Below are positions 33,434 to 42,354 of a stretch of DNA of 50,547 nucleotides, one piece after another. The position numbers and the translations under genes are program-made. Position 1 is the stretch's first letter; each line of letters opens with the position of its first letter. Below the pieces are notes generated by a model that made no database searches, had not been told where the DNA came from, and saw nothing but the letters and a program-made list of their open reading frames with translations. The stretch lies in contig JAIESQ010000171.1 in assembly GCA_019745975.1 (NCBI GenBank), forward strand, positions 1 to 50,547. Direction: 5' to 3'. Source of the stretch: Pirellulales bacterium. Lineage in GTDB: Bacteria; Planctomycetota; Planctomycetia; Pirellulales; JAEUIK01.

Positions 33434-33460
33434 ACCCGGGCGAGCGGAGCCCGTCGCACC
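33434..33460. repeat. Hairpin repeat ACGGGC-GGA-GCCCGT family, copy 2
   Basis: CCCGGGCGAGCGGAGCCCGT followed by CGCACC, related to 30175-30197, with a GAG insertion in the loop side. It lies 70 bp downstream of the kinase stop. Confidence 0.65.
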
Positions 33461-33470
33461 GGAGCGCACC

Positions 33471-33487
33471 GGTGTGCTTCGCACACC
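33471..33487 (+). terminator. Possible hairpin downstream of the hybrid kinase
   Basis: GGTGTGC-TTC-GCACACC is a perfect seven-base-pair stem, 108 bp after the stop. There is no T tract, so intrinsic termination is doubtful. It may simply be part of the repeat at 33434. Confidence 0.3.
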
Positions 33488-33616
33488 CTACATGGAAGGT
33501 GCGGGCAGAAACCAGCGGCGCAGGGGAATATCGCCCCGCGGTGGCGCCGCGGTAGACTTAAAGTGTTGCTCGCGCTGGCTCTGACCTCGTGAATTGTCTC
33601 GCCTGGAGGCACCGAA

Positions 33617-35446
33617 ATGCCTGGCTTCTTGCAAGACCCTCCGCAGTTGGGCAATCAGTATCTCGCCGATAGCGCCCTGCGCCGCGTGCTGGGCCGCAAG
33701 CTGCCGGCCGAAGCGGCCGCCGCGGTCGAGACCGACCTCGAGCGCTTCGGCCAGCGCGTCGTCGAGGACATCGCGCAGTGGGGGGACGACGCCAGCGCCC
33801 ACGAGCCGCGGCTCGTGCAGTTCGATCCTTGGGGACGGCGGATCGATCGCATTGACGTGGCGCGCGGCTGGACCGAGCTCGATCGCATTTCGGCCGAGGA
33901 AGGGCTCGTCGCCATCGGCTACGAGCGGACGCATGGTCCCGCCGCGCGGTTGCATCAGTTCGCGAAGCTCTACCTGTTCGGGCCGGCGTCGGCGACGTAC
34001 ACCTGTCCGCTGGCGATGACCGACGGCGCGGCGCGATTGATCGAAGTGCTGGGGGACGACGAGCTCAAGCGCGGCGCCTTGGCCCGGCTCACCAGCCGCG
34101 ACCCGGAGAAGTTTTGGACGTCGGGGCAGTGGATGACCGAGCGCACGGGCGGATCGGACGTGGGCCGCACCGAGACGATCGCCCGCGCGATCGACAAGGC
34201 AAGCAGCGGGAACGGCGCGGCGAAGCGCGGCAATGATGGCGCTGCGCGCGGCGCGGCCGACTATCGGCTGTTCGGCGACAAGTGGTTCACGTCGGCCACC
34301 ACCGCGCAGATGGCGTTCACCCTGGCGCGGATCGAAGACGCCGCGGGCAACACCGTGCCTGGCAGCCGGGGGCTGTCGCTGTTCTACGTCGAGACGCGCG
34401 ACGCAGCGGGGCGACTCAATCAGATCGAAGTGCTGCGGCTCAAGGACAAGCTCGGCACGCGATCGCTACCGACGGCCGAATTGCGTTTGATCGGCGCGCC
34501 GGCGCGGCTGGTCGGCGAGCCGGGGCGAGGGGTGCCGAACATCGCCACGCTGGTGAATGTCACCCGGGTGTACAACGCGGTCTGCTCTGTGGCGGGCATG
34601 CGGCGGGGCCTGGCCTTGGCGCGCGATTACGCCCGGCGGCGCGAAGTGTTTGGCAAGCTGCTGGCCGAGCAGCCGCTGCACGTCGAAACGCTCGCCCAGT
34701 TGGAAGTCGAGTTTCAGGCGGCGCTATGGCTGGTGTTCCGCGTCGTCGAGCTGCTGGGGCGCGACGAGTGTGGTGTCGCCAGCGAAGACGAGCGCGCCGT
34801 GTTGCGGTTGCTCACTCCGTTGGCGAAGCTCTACACGGCGCGGCAGACCGTCGCGTCGGCCAGCGAAGTGCTCGAAGCGTTCGGCGGCGCCGGCTATGTC
34901 GAAGACACGGGCTTGCCGCGCCTGCTACGCGACGCGCAGGTGCTCTCGATCTGGGAGGGGACCACCAACGTGCTGTCGCTCGACGCGCTGCGGGCGATCG
35001 ACAAAGAGCAGTCGTTCGAGCCGCTGTTGGCCGATATCGCGCGGCAATTGGAGCGCGTGGCACATCCGCAGTTGCAGAACGAACGCCGAACGATCGAACA
35101 ATCGGCGGCGGCGCTGGCTTCTTATCTTCCGCAGGCGGTCGGCGACGGGCTCGAAGCGCTGCAAGCCGGCGCGCGCAGCTTCGCCTTTGGACTGGCGCGC
35201 ACGTATATGGCGGCGCTCCTGCTTGAACAAGCACAGTGGGAACTGGCTCGTGGCGGTGAGGCCCCGACGGCGATCGTGGCCCGACGCTGGTGCCGGCAAG
35301 CATTGGCTCCCGTCATAATGGCCGATGCCGCGCATCGTGCTGATTCGCGCCGACTGGCGCTCGACGAAGCGGCGCCGTCGAGCGCGCCGCCGGCGGCGAG
35401 CAACGGCAATGCTGCGCGGCGCGCCGCCGATCGGGCCAAGGTCTGA
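33617..35446 (+). CDS. AidB-like acyl-CoA dehydrogenase
   Basis: A 609-residue flavoprotein of the acyl-CoA dehydrogenase superfamily, longer than simple ACADs and with the layout of AidB. GPAARLHQFAKLYLFGPASATYTCPLAMTDG and SGQWMTERTGGSDVG are the AidB-type middle-domain signatures. NVTRVYNAVCSVAGMRRGLALARDYARRREVFGK belongs to the C-terminal helical domain, and EAFGGAGYVEDTGLPRLLRDAQVLSIWEGTTNVLSLD is the classical ACAD C-terminal motif. A Gly/Ala-rich insert (SSGNGAAKRGNDGAARG) breaks the beta domain. The C-terminal tail is low-complexity. Substrate unknown; AidB itself is tied to alkylation response. FAD-dependent and cytoplasmic. It converges on the secreted-protein pair. Confidence 0.9.
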   Translation: MPGFLQDPPQLGNQYLADSALRRVLGRKLPAEAAAAVETDLERFGQRVVEDIAQWGDDASAHEPRLVQFDPWGRRIDRIDVARGWTELDRISAEEGLVAIGYERTHGPAARLHQFAKLYLFGPASATYTCPLAMTDGAARLIEVLGDDELKRGALARLTSRDPEKFWTSGQWMTERTGGSDVGRTETIARAIDKASSGNGAAKRGNDGAARGAADYRLFGDKWFTSATTAQMAFTLARIEDAAGNTVPGSRGLSLFYVETRDAAGRLNQIEVLRLKDKLGTRSLPTAELRLIGAPARLVGEPGRGVPNIATLVNVTRVYNAVCSVAGMRRGLALARDYARRREVFGKLLAEQPLHVETLAQLEVEFQAALWLVFRVVELLGRDECGVASEDERAVLRLLTPLAKLYTARQTVASASEVLEAFGGAGYVEDTGLPRLLRDAQVLSIWEGTTNVLSLDALRAIDKEQSFEPLLADIARQLERVAHPQLQNERRTIEQSAAALASYLPQAVGDGLEALQAGARSFAFGLARTYMAALLLEQAQWELARGGEAPTAIVARRWCRQALAPVIMADAAHRADSRRLALDEAAPSSAPPAASNGNAARRAADRAKV

Positions 35447-35473
35447 GCGGCGGCTGGCCGTCAAGAAGCTCTA

Positions 35474-35553
<80 letters not shown>

Positions 35554-35555
<2 letters not shown>

Positions 35556-36873
35556 AATACGCCGTGCCGCTGCGCAGCAGCATCGTGTCGACCGGATCGA
35601 AGCTGGGCACGCCGATGTCGCGATACTCGAGCTTGCGGGCGAAGACCCAGCCGATCTCGCCGTAGAAGGAGTGCCCTTTCGCGGTCTTGCGTTCGATGCC
35701 ACCGAACAACCGCAGATCGCGATACGTCATTACATTGCGTGTTTTGTCGGGAAGCTCCGTGCTGAACGTGTTGCCGCCGAACTCGCCTGCCAGGTAAGTC
35801 GACCAGGTGCGGCGGCCATCCTGGCTGAGCACCGTCGTGATCCTGGGGCGCGGGACCAGGAGCTCGAAACGCCAGGTTGGGTTCGGCGTCCAGATCACGC
35901 CGCCGATCGGCATGAACTTGATGTCGTCGCGGTCGAGATAGGCGACACCGCCGATCAACTGCAGCGTTGCCGACCAGTTAAAGATGCCGACGCCGCGCCC
36001 CTGATAGCGCCAGGTGTCGGCGTTGATGAAGGTGTAGTCGCCGTAGATGCCCGGCGTGAACGCGAAGTCGAACATCCAGCGGGCGCCGATCGGGCGCAGC
36101 CAGCGGATCTCGGTCCAGCTTTCGAACAACTGCGCAGGCACGGGCGAAGCACTTGGGCCATCGAGAAAGTGCGCGGCGAAGCCGGGCGTGATCAATAGCG
36201 GCGAGTCGCGCGAGGTGGTGGGAAAGGCCAGCATGCCTTTCAGCAGTAGGTCGGCGAATCCCAGGCCGTTGGGATCGAACTTCGGCATCACGGCTTTGAT
36301 GAAGGCCAGTTGCTGGAGCACGCCATCCTTGGCGCCGTTGTTCGTTAGTGGCCCGGTCGCGCCGACGGACGACTTGGGTCCGACGGGCGGGCCGGCCGCC
36401 GGCGGCAACGGCATCAAGCGACCCGGCGCGATCAGGTCCGGGTTTTCGGTCGTCGGATCGAAGAGCACGGGCACGGTCGTCGGGCCCTCGACCGGCGGCA
36501 ACTCGACCAGGCCCGAGGGGGGCATCGCTTGCGGAGGAAGTTGCGATGGTGGAACTCCGCGCAGCCAATCGGCACTAGGCGGCGCGGGGGGAATTGCCGA
36601 TCCGTTGAGCGGCGCGGGCGGGAGCAGTCGAGCACGCGGCGGCGCGGCAGCGCTAATCGCGCCCGTCGCGATCGGGGACGCCCGATGGCGATCCATCGGT
36701 GGTGTCCCGATCGATTGCGGCGGAGCAGCCGATGTGGGAACACCTGACACGAGCATTCGACCTGGGGCCACGGCCTGCGTGGTCGGCGCGGAGGATTGCG
36801 CGCGAACGTCGTTGCCGGGCGAGGCGCCTAGCGCCGCCGACAGAACGGCGGCGATCCAGTTGGTCGTGCGCAT
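35554..36873 (-). CDS. Secreted, probably outer-membrane, planctomycete protein (paralog 1)
   Basis: A 439-residue protein. A signal peptide (NWIAAVLSAALGASPGNDVRAQ) is followed by a Pro/Ala-rich low-complexity region to ~170, then a beta-rich domain of ~260 residues. Recognisable segments shared with the neighbour at 36886 are LLITPGFAAHFLDGP, GGVAYLDRDDIKFMPIGGVIWTPNPTWRFELLVPRPR, and the C-terminal TMLLRSGTAY. Alternating hydrophobic strands and a terminal aromatic residue suggest an outer-membrane barrel, but I recognise no named function. The ATG is at 36873. The paralog is immediately upstream, 12 bp away, in the same orientation. Confidence 0.75.
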
Positions 36874-36885
36874 GCCCCGCGTCCT

Positions 36886-38181
36886 TTAGTAGGCCAATCC
36901 GGAGCGGAGCATCATGGTTGTCGTGGGGTCGGCGTTTGGCGGATTGTTTGTCAGGGCATAGCGAATCTGGCGGCCGAACACCACCCCCAACTCGATCCAG
37001 CCGCGCAGCCGACTCAAGCCTTTGGTCTCAAGGCCGCCGTAGATGCGGTAGTCGTTGATATCGACCCAATCTCCTGCGCCATTGGCGCGGCGCACCGTCC
37101 AGGCGCCGCCGCCGTATTCCGCGGCCACATAGGCCCAGAGGTCGGTGTTGCGCAGCGTGGTCAAGCGATTGGCGAGCTTCGGCCGTGGAAAGAGAATTTC
37201 CCAGCGGACGTCGGGGTTGGGGGTCCAAATCAAACCGCCGGCCGGCAAGATCTTGACGACATTGCGATCGAGGTACACGACGCCCATCGCCAATTGCCAG
37301 GCCGGCGAGAGCGTGATGATGCCCAAGCCGCGCCCCATCAAGCGAATGCTGTGGTTGGTCACGTAGTTGAAATCGCTGAACACACCGACGCGAAAGCCCA
37401 GGTCGCCGCTGAGCCAAGGGGTCGCCACGGGGCGCCAGCCGGTGTCGAGATAGGCGTCGTAGATGCGTGGCGGCAGATCGGGGGACTGACTGAACTGATC
37501 GCTCTGGGGCCCGTCGAGCCAGCGCACCGCGAAGCCGGGCGTTACGAAAAGTGGCGGCTGCGTCGGCAGGAAGGGCGCCGGAATCGCAAACGAGGCGTTG
37601 AGCTCCAGGCTGTTGATTCCCAGCCCCTGACTGCCGAACCTGGGCAGATACTCGTTCTCGAAGCGAAACTGTTGCACTAACCGCTGCGCTTGGACCAGTG
37701 GATTGGCTGGCACCGCTCCCGGCGGCGCGGGAGCATACGGAGTCGCCGGGTAGAGGGGCTGCACTCCGGGCGCGCCGTACGGGTCGAACGTCGCCGGCGG
37801 CAGCGTCGGCTGGATCATGCCTTGCGGCGACGCCAACGGCGCCGGCGCGGCGAGGCCATCGGCCGATTCAATTGGCGTCGGAAAGATAATTCGTTGGGCC
37901 AGAGCCACTCGGCCGCCGATAACTACGGCGCATAGCGCCAGCGCGGCTCTCAGGCCGTGGCGAACTGCAGACGATCTCTGGCGCCGTCGAATCAAGCGCG
38001 ACCCGCGGAATCGTTGCTGAATCGGTTGCGACAAGGCTTGGGGTAACGTGATGAGTGTCGCTTCTTCGACGCGGCCTTGCGGCGCGCACTTCACGACGCG
38101 GCGGCTGGCGTCGCGTCGCTCGAAGCAGCGGTAACCCCGGACTTGGCCCGCGTGAATATCAGGCTGCAAGCGCAGGGTCAA
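36886..38181 (-). CDS. Secreted, probably outer-membrane, planctomycete protein (paralog 2)
   Basis: A 431-codon frame. A hydrophobic signal segment (HGLRAALALCAVVIGGRVALAQ) lies ~75 residues in, so the true start is probably downstream of 38181, perhaps at the GTG that begins VKCAPQ. After a Pro-rich spacer the domain mirrors the neighbour at 35554: LFVTPGFAVRWLDGP, GVVYLDRNVVKILPAGGLIWTPNP with RWEILFPRPK, and the ending TMMLRSGLAY. The two genes arose by tandem duplication and are likely one operon. Function is unknown; barrel-type localisation is inference. Confidence 0.72.
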   Translation of the reverse strand: MTLRLQPDIHAGQVRGYRCFERRDASRRVVKCAPQGRVEEATLITLPQALSQPIQQRFRGSRLIRRRQRSSAVRHGLRAALALCAVVIGGRVALAQRIIFPTPIESADGLAAPAPLASPQGMIQPTLPPATFDPYGAPGVQPLYPATPYAPAPPGAVPANPLVQAQRLVQQFRFENEYLPRFGSQGLGINSLELNASFAIPAPFLPTQPPLFVTPGFAVRWLDGPQSDQFSQSPDLPPRIYDAYLDTGWRPVATPWLSGDLGFRVGVFSDFNYVTNHSIRLMGRGLGIITLSPAWQLAMGVVYLDRNVVKILPAGGLIWTPNPDVRWEILFPRPKLANRLTTLRNTDLWAYVAAEYGGGAWTVRRANGAGDWVDINDYRIYGGLETKGLSRLRGWIELGVVFGRQIRYALTNNPPNADPTTTMMLRSGLAY

Positions 38182-38338
38182 GGTCGATTGCCTTTGACCG
38201 CCCAGCGGATACCATTGAACCCTTCCGCCAGTGGGGCATTGCTAGCTCTCGCTGGCTGCGGGCGGCCGCGGCCGCGCGTAGCGAGCGAAGCCGGGCAAAC
38301 TGGGGCCACGTCGACGGAACCGCTGCGAGAACGCCACG

Positions 38339-38950
38339 ATGAGTACCGGTGAGCTCACCGAAATGCAGGCCCGCAAGAAGGCCATTCGCGAGCAGGCGCA
38401 CGCCAATCGCAAAGCGCAAGAAAATAAGGACGAGTTGAGCCGGGCAATCTGTGAGAAGTTCGTCGCCTTGCCGGCCTACGCCCAGGCGCGCACAGTGATG
38501 TACTACCTCGATGTGCGGACCGAGGTGCGCACCCGGCACTACCTGCCCACGGCCTTGGCCGGCGCCAAGCGGATCGTCGTGCCGTACTGCGTCGAGGGCG
38601 CGCTCGAGCTGTTCCATCTGACCAGCATGGATGAGCTCGACGTCGGCATGTACAAGATTCTCGAGCCCAAGCCCGAGCTGCGCGCACGGCCCGACAAGCG
38701 CGTCGAGGTCACCGAGCTCGATCTGATCATGGTCCCAGGCGTGGCCTTCGATCGCAGCGGCGCGCGGATGGGACACGGCATGGGCTACTACGACAAGCTA
38801 TTGGAGCACGTGCGGCCCGACGCGCCGCTGGTGGCGCTGGCCTTCGAGTGCCAGTTGTTCCCGGAGATTCCCGTGGCCGAGCACGACATCTTCATGGACC
38901 AGATCTTGACCGAAGCGGCCACGTACCAGGGCCGCGGCCGACAAGGGTGA
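38339..38950 (+). CDS. 5-formyltetrahydrofolate cyclo-ligase
   Basis: A 203-residue enzyme that converts 5-formyl-THF with ATP to 5,10-methenyl-THF. The family signature is complete: the basic N-terminal KKAIREQAHANRKA helix for ATP phosphate contact, MYYLDVRTEVRTRHYLPTAL, and the active-site loop MVPGVAFDRSGARMGHGMGYYDKLLEH. It sits 110 bp upstream of the Ftr gene, separated by a perfect hairpin, giving a small one-carbon cluster. The start ATG at 38339 is in good agreement with family length. Confidence 0.92.
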   Translation: MSTGELTEMQARKKAIREQAHANRKAQENKDELSRAICEKFVALPAYAQARTVMYYLDVRTEVRTRHYLPTALAGAKRIVVPYCVEGALELFHLTSMDELDVGMYKILEPKPELRARPDKRVEVTELDLIMVPGVAFDRSGARMGHGMGYYDKLLEHVRPDAPLVALAFECQLFPEIPVAEHDIFMDQILTEAATYQGRGRQG

Positions 38951-38959
38951 CGCGCTGAG

Positions 38960-39032
38960 GGGGACGGGAGTCGTTTCTGGAATTGGATTTCAACGAAGGC
39001 TGATCGTCCGACCAGAAACGACTCCCGTCCCC
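38960..39032. repeat. Perfect 21-bp inverted repeat (hairpin family, copy 2)
   Basis: Arms at 38960-38980 and 39012-39032 are fully complementary, with a 31-base spacer. The arm matches copy 1 (9130-9203) except at one position: the left arm has T for C, and the right arm has the compensating A for G. The spacer is unrelated between copies. It begins nine bases after a stop codon. Confidence 0.92.
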
Positions 39033-39059
39033 GTCCTGTAGAACAACTGCGAACTGACG

Positions 39060-39980
39060 ATGCCCGCCACGATCGACGACACCTACGCCGAAGCCTTCCG
39101 CAGCCTGTACGCCGAGGTGTTGATCACGGCGCGCGACCGCGAGTGGCTCGATCACGCGGTGGTAGCGGCCACGGGCAATGCGTCGAGCACGATCTTGTGC
39201 GATTGCGAGGCGGGGCTCGATCGGTACGTGGGCCCTGGCGGCGACACTTCGATCAGCACGCCCGACGGCCGCCCCGGCGCGTTGGTGCAGTTTCACGTGC
39301 CGCGGTTTCGCAAAGACCGAGTCGAGGCGCTCGAGCGTTCGCTGTTGGTGCGCGTGAGCCAGAACGTGCTCACGTGCCCCACGGCGCGAGCGTTCAGCCT
39401 GCAAGAAACCGAACCGTACTTTAAGCTCGGCCGCAAGATCGCCTTCTTCGGCGACGGATATCAGTTTCGCGACGAGCGGTTCGGCCGCCGGGTGTGGGTG
39501 ATTCCGATACTCGGCGGCGAGTTCGTGCTCGATCGCCGCTTCGGCTACGCCGACGGCTTGATGGGGGGCAACCTCTGGTTCCTGGGGGGGACGGAAGAGG
39601 CCGCCATCGAAGCGTCCGCGCGCGGCGTGCGGGCCGTGGCCGAGATGCCGGGCGTGATCATGCCCTTTCCCGGCGGCGTGGCGGCCAGCGGCTCGAAGGC
39701 CGGCAGCCGCTACAAATTCTCGATCGCCAGCACCTATGAGAAGTTCTGCCCCACGCTGCGCGACAAGTTGGGCGATGCCTCCGGCGTGCCGGCTGGCGTG
39801 AAGTCGATCATGGAGATCATCATCAACGGGGGCGACCTGGCGAGCATCGTGGCGGCCACGCAGGCGGCGATTCGCGCGGCGGTCGACACGCCGGGCCTGC
39901 TGACGATCTCGGCGGGCAACTACGGCGGCCGGTTGGGCAAGAGCTTTATCTATCTCGACCCGGCGAAACAGCCGGGGTAG
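39060..39980 (+). CDS. ftr: Formylmethanofuran:tetrahydromethanopterin N-formyltransferase
   Basis: A 306-residue enzyme that moves the formyl group between methanofuran and H4MPT in the archaeal-type C1 pathway. In bacteria it runs in the formaldehyde oxidation direction with Fhc and Mch. Ftr features are TYAEAFRSLYAEVLITARD at the N-terminus, QNVLTCPTARAF, FFGDGYQFRDERFGRRVW, GVIMPFPGGVAASGSKAGSRYKF, and the C-terminal ISAGNYGGRLGKSFIYL. The length is normal. H4MPT-linked C1 genes are known from planctomycetes and methylotrophic proteobacteria. No other H4MPT gene is in the window. Confidence 0.95.
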   Translation: MPATIDDTYAEAFRSLYAEVLITARDREWLDHAVVAATGNASSTILCDCEAGLDRYVGPGGDTSISTPDGRPGALVQFHVPRFRKDRVEALERSLLVRVSQNVLTCPTARAFSLQETEPYFKLGRKIAFFGDGYQFRDERFGRRVWVIPILGGEFVLDRRFGYADGLMGGNLWFLGGTEEAAIEASARGVRAVAEMPGVIMPFPGGVAASGSKAGSRYKFSIASTYEKFCPTLRDKLGDASGVPAGVKSIMEIIINGGDLASIVAATQAAIRAAVDTPGLLTISAGNYGGRLGKSFIYLDPAKQPG

Positions 39981-39991
39981 GGCGCGCTCGT

Positions 39992-40414
39992 TTATCGAGG
40001 TATTGCGGGCGGCCGCGTTTCTCCGTCTCGCATCGACCGCATGACCGAGCCGACGAGCGCCGCCAGCAGGCTCGGCCCCATCAGGAACATGCCGGTGAGT
40101 GGCGCGACGAGGGCCATCCGCCAGCCCATTGCGATCTCCGAGGGCTTCGGCTGCGTGTCGGAAGCCGCGATCACGGTGAACGCCGCGATCAAGCCATCGA
40201 GCGCGCCGTGCAGCCCCACCAAGAGAGGCAGCGACAGCGAGATCAGGATTGCGGCCGAAGCCAGCGGCCCGCGCCCGCGGATGATCACCAACAGCACCAG
40301 CGTGAAGCCGACCAGCGCGGCCAGGGGGAGCATCACCGAGTAACGCAGCCCCAGCGCCGAGTAGTAGAAATGCAAGAGCGATTGTTGAACCGGTTCGAAC
40401 GCCTCGGCTTCCAT
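39992..40414 (-). CDS. Small polytopic membrane protein, possibly MotA/ExbB-like
   Basis: A 140-residue protein with three hydrophobic helices: YSVMLPLAALVGFTLVLLVII, a second around SAAILISLSLPLLVGLHGAL, and MALVAPLTGMFLMGPSLLAALVGSVM. ATG 40414 has GGGGTG about eight bases upstream; the longer frame to 40453 is less likely. The layout is like the last part of MotA/TolQ/ExbB-type proteins found in planctomycetes, but no diagnostic residue fixes this. It converges with ftr and is divergent from the esterase gene. Confidence 0.65.
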   Translation of the reverse strand: MEAEAFEPVQQSLLHFYYSALGLRYSVMLPLAALVGFTLVLLVIIRGRGPLASAAILISLSLPLLVGLHGALDGLIAAFTVIAASDTQPKPSEIAMGWRMALVAPLTGMFLMGPSLLAALVGSVMRSMRDGETRPPAIPR

Positions 40415-40656
40415 GGCTATCACCCCAGCGGTAGAAGTTGCTCGCGTGTCCAACAGGCAGGAGTCACCCGTCGGGCGATCAACCTAACCACCCTTGCTCA
40501 ATTCGTCTAGCAAGTGCTGATTGTGACGCGAGTTCGGGCGAAGCGTGGCGAGGCGAAGCCCCCTCCGCCGCGCGGCTTGCGGAGCCCTTGGTGGCACGCT
40601 ATCAATGTCGTGACGAATCGACCGATTTCCCTTATTTGTGCGTGGAGCATTCGACC

Positions 40657-42108
40657 ATGCGATCAATAATCCGGCTGACCTGTGTCGCACTATTGAGCTG
40701 GGCCCTCGTGTGTGCCGCCGATCTGGCGAGCGCCGCGGTCAAGCCGCATCCGCTCTTCTCCGACAACTGCGTGCTGCAGCAAGCCACGAAGGTGCCGGTG
40801 TGGGGGACCGCCGACGACGGTGAGAAGGTCACCGTCAAATTGCAGGACCAGGAAGTGTCGGCCACCGCGACCGGGGGCCGTTGGCGCGTCGATCTCAACA
40901 ATCTCAAGTCGGGCGGCCCTTTTGAAATGACGATTGCCGGCGCCGAGACGATCACGGTCAAGAACGTGCTGGTGGGCGAAGTCTGGATCGCCAGCGGCCA
41001 GTCGAACATGCAGTGGAGTGTGGCCCGTAGCGCTGACCCCGAGACGACGATCGCCCAAGCGGCCAACGCCCGAATCCGTTTGTTGACGGTGCCGCGCGAG
41101 GCGGCCGACGAACCGCAAAGCACCGCCAACGTGGCCTGGGTTGAGTGCGGCCCGCAAAGTGTGCCCGAGTTCTCGGCCGTGGCCTACCACTTTGGCCGCG
41201 CGCTCGAAGCGCAGTTGCAGGTTCCCGTCGGGCTGATCAACACGTCGTATGGCGGCACTCCGGCCGAAGCCTGGACGAGCAAGGAGGCGCTTGAGGCTGT
41301 GCCAGAGCTAAAAACGCTGCTCACCAATTCGCCCGCGCAGAACAAGGCGGCCCAGCGGCCGACCGGCTTGTACAACGCGATGATCCATCCGCTTTTGCCG
41401 TATGCCATCCGCGGGGCGATCTGGTATCAGGGAGAGTCGAACGCGGGGCGTGCCTACGAGTATCAAACGCTGTTCCCCACGATGATCGGCTGCTGGCGCA
41501 AGGACTGGGGTCAGGGGGATTTTCCCTTCTTGTTCGTGCAGTTGGCGCCGTTCCATAAGATCGTCGACCAGCCGGGCCCCAGCGAGTGGGCGGAGTTGCG
41601 CGAGGCTCAGCGGCTGACCGCCAAGAATGTGCCGAACACCTCCATGGCCGTGATCACCGACGTGGGGGACGAGAACGACATTCACCCGCAGAAGAAAGGC
41701 CCGGTCGGCGAGCGGCTGGCGCTGGCGGCCCGCGCTCTGGCGTACGGCGAGAAGATCGAATTCTCGGGGCCGACGGTGGCGGGCGTGGAGATCGCCGGCA
41801 ATCGGATTACGCTCGGCTTCGAGCACGCCGCGAGCGGTTTGAAGACCAACGACGACGGCCCGCTCAAGGGCTTTGCCATCGCCGGCAAGGATAACGTGTT
41901 CCACAACGCGGTGGCCGAAATCCAGCAGGACCGCGTGGTGGTGTCATCGCCCGAGGTTGCGGAGCCGGTTGCGGTGCGCTACGGCTGGGCTGACTACCCT
42001 GTGGTCAACCTGGCGAACAAGGAAGGGCTGTTGGCGTCGCCCTTCCGGACCGACGAACTGCCGCTGACGACGATGCCGAAGCCGGAAGCGACCGGGTCGG
42101 GGCAGTAG
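40657..42108 (+). CDS. Sialate O-acetylesterase-like SGNH hydrolase
   Basis: A 483-residue secreted esterase. GGAG nine bases before ATG 40657 fixes the start, followed by a signal peptide (LTCVALLSWALVCAADLASA). The N-terminal region is a small beta domain (VKPHPLFSDNCVLQQATKVPVWGTA). The SGNH fold has Ser116 in SGQSNMQWS, the Gly/Asn-like blocks (NTSYGGTPAEAW and IWYQGESN) and the catalytic Asp341-x-His343 in GDENDIHPQKK. Family members remove O-acetyl groups from sialic acids or other sugars of complex polysaccharides; the true substrate is not readable. The neighbour is a DUF885 gene on the same strand. The frame upstream to 40438 is not part of the protein. Confidence 0.9.
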   Translation: MRSIIRLTCVALLSWALVCAADLASAAVKPHPLFSDNCVLQQATKVPVWGTADDGEKVTVKLQDQEVSATATGGRWRVDLNNLKSGGPFEMTIAGAETITVKNVLVGEVWIASGQSNMQWSVARSADPETTIAQAANARIRLLTVPREAADEPQSTANVAWVECGPQSVPEFSAVAYHFGRALEAQLQVPVGLINTSYGGTPAEAWTSKEALEAVPELKTLLTNSPAQNKAAQRPTGLYNAMIHPLLPYAIRGAIWYQGESNAGRAYEYQTLFPTMIGCWRKDWGQGDFPFLFVQLAPFHKIVDQPGPSEWAELREAQRLTAKNVPNTSMAVITDVGDENDIHPQKKGPVGERLALAARALAYGEKIEFSGPTVAGVEIAGNRITLGFEHAASGLKTNDDGPLKGFAIAGKDNVFHNAVAEIQQDRVVVSSPEVAEPVAVRYGWADYPVVNLANKEGLLASPFRTDELPLTTMPKPEATGSGQ

Positions 42109-42139
42109 AAACGTGCGCACGAAAGTGAGATCGATTGTC

Positions 42140-42340
<201 letters not shown>

Positions 42341-42354
<14 letters not shown>

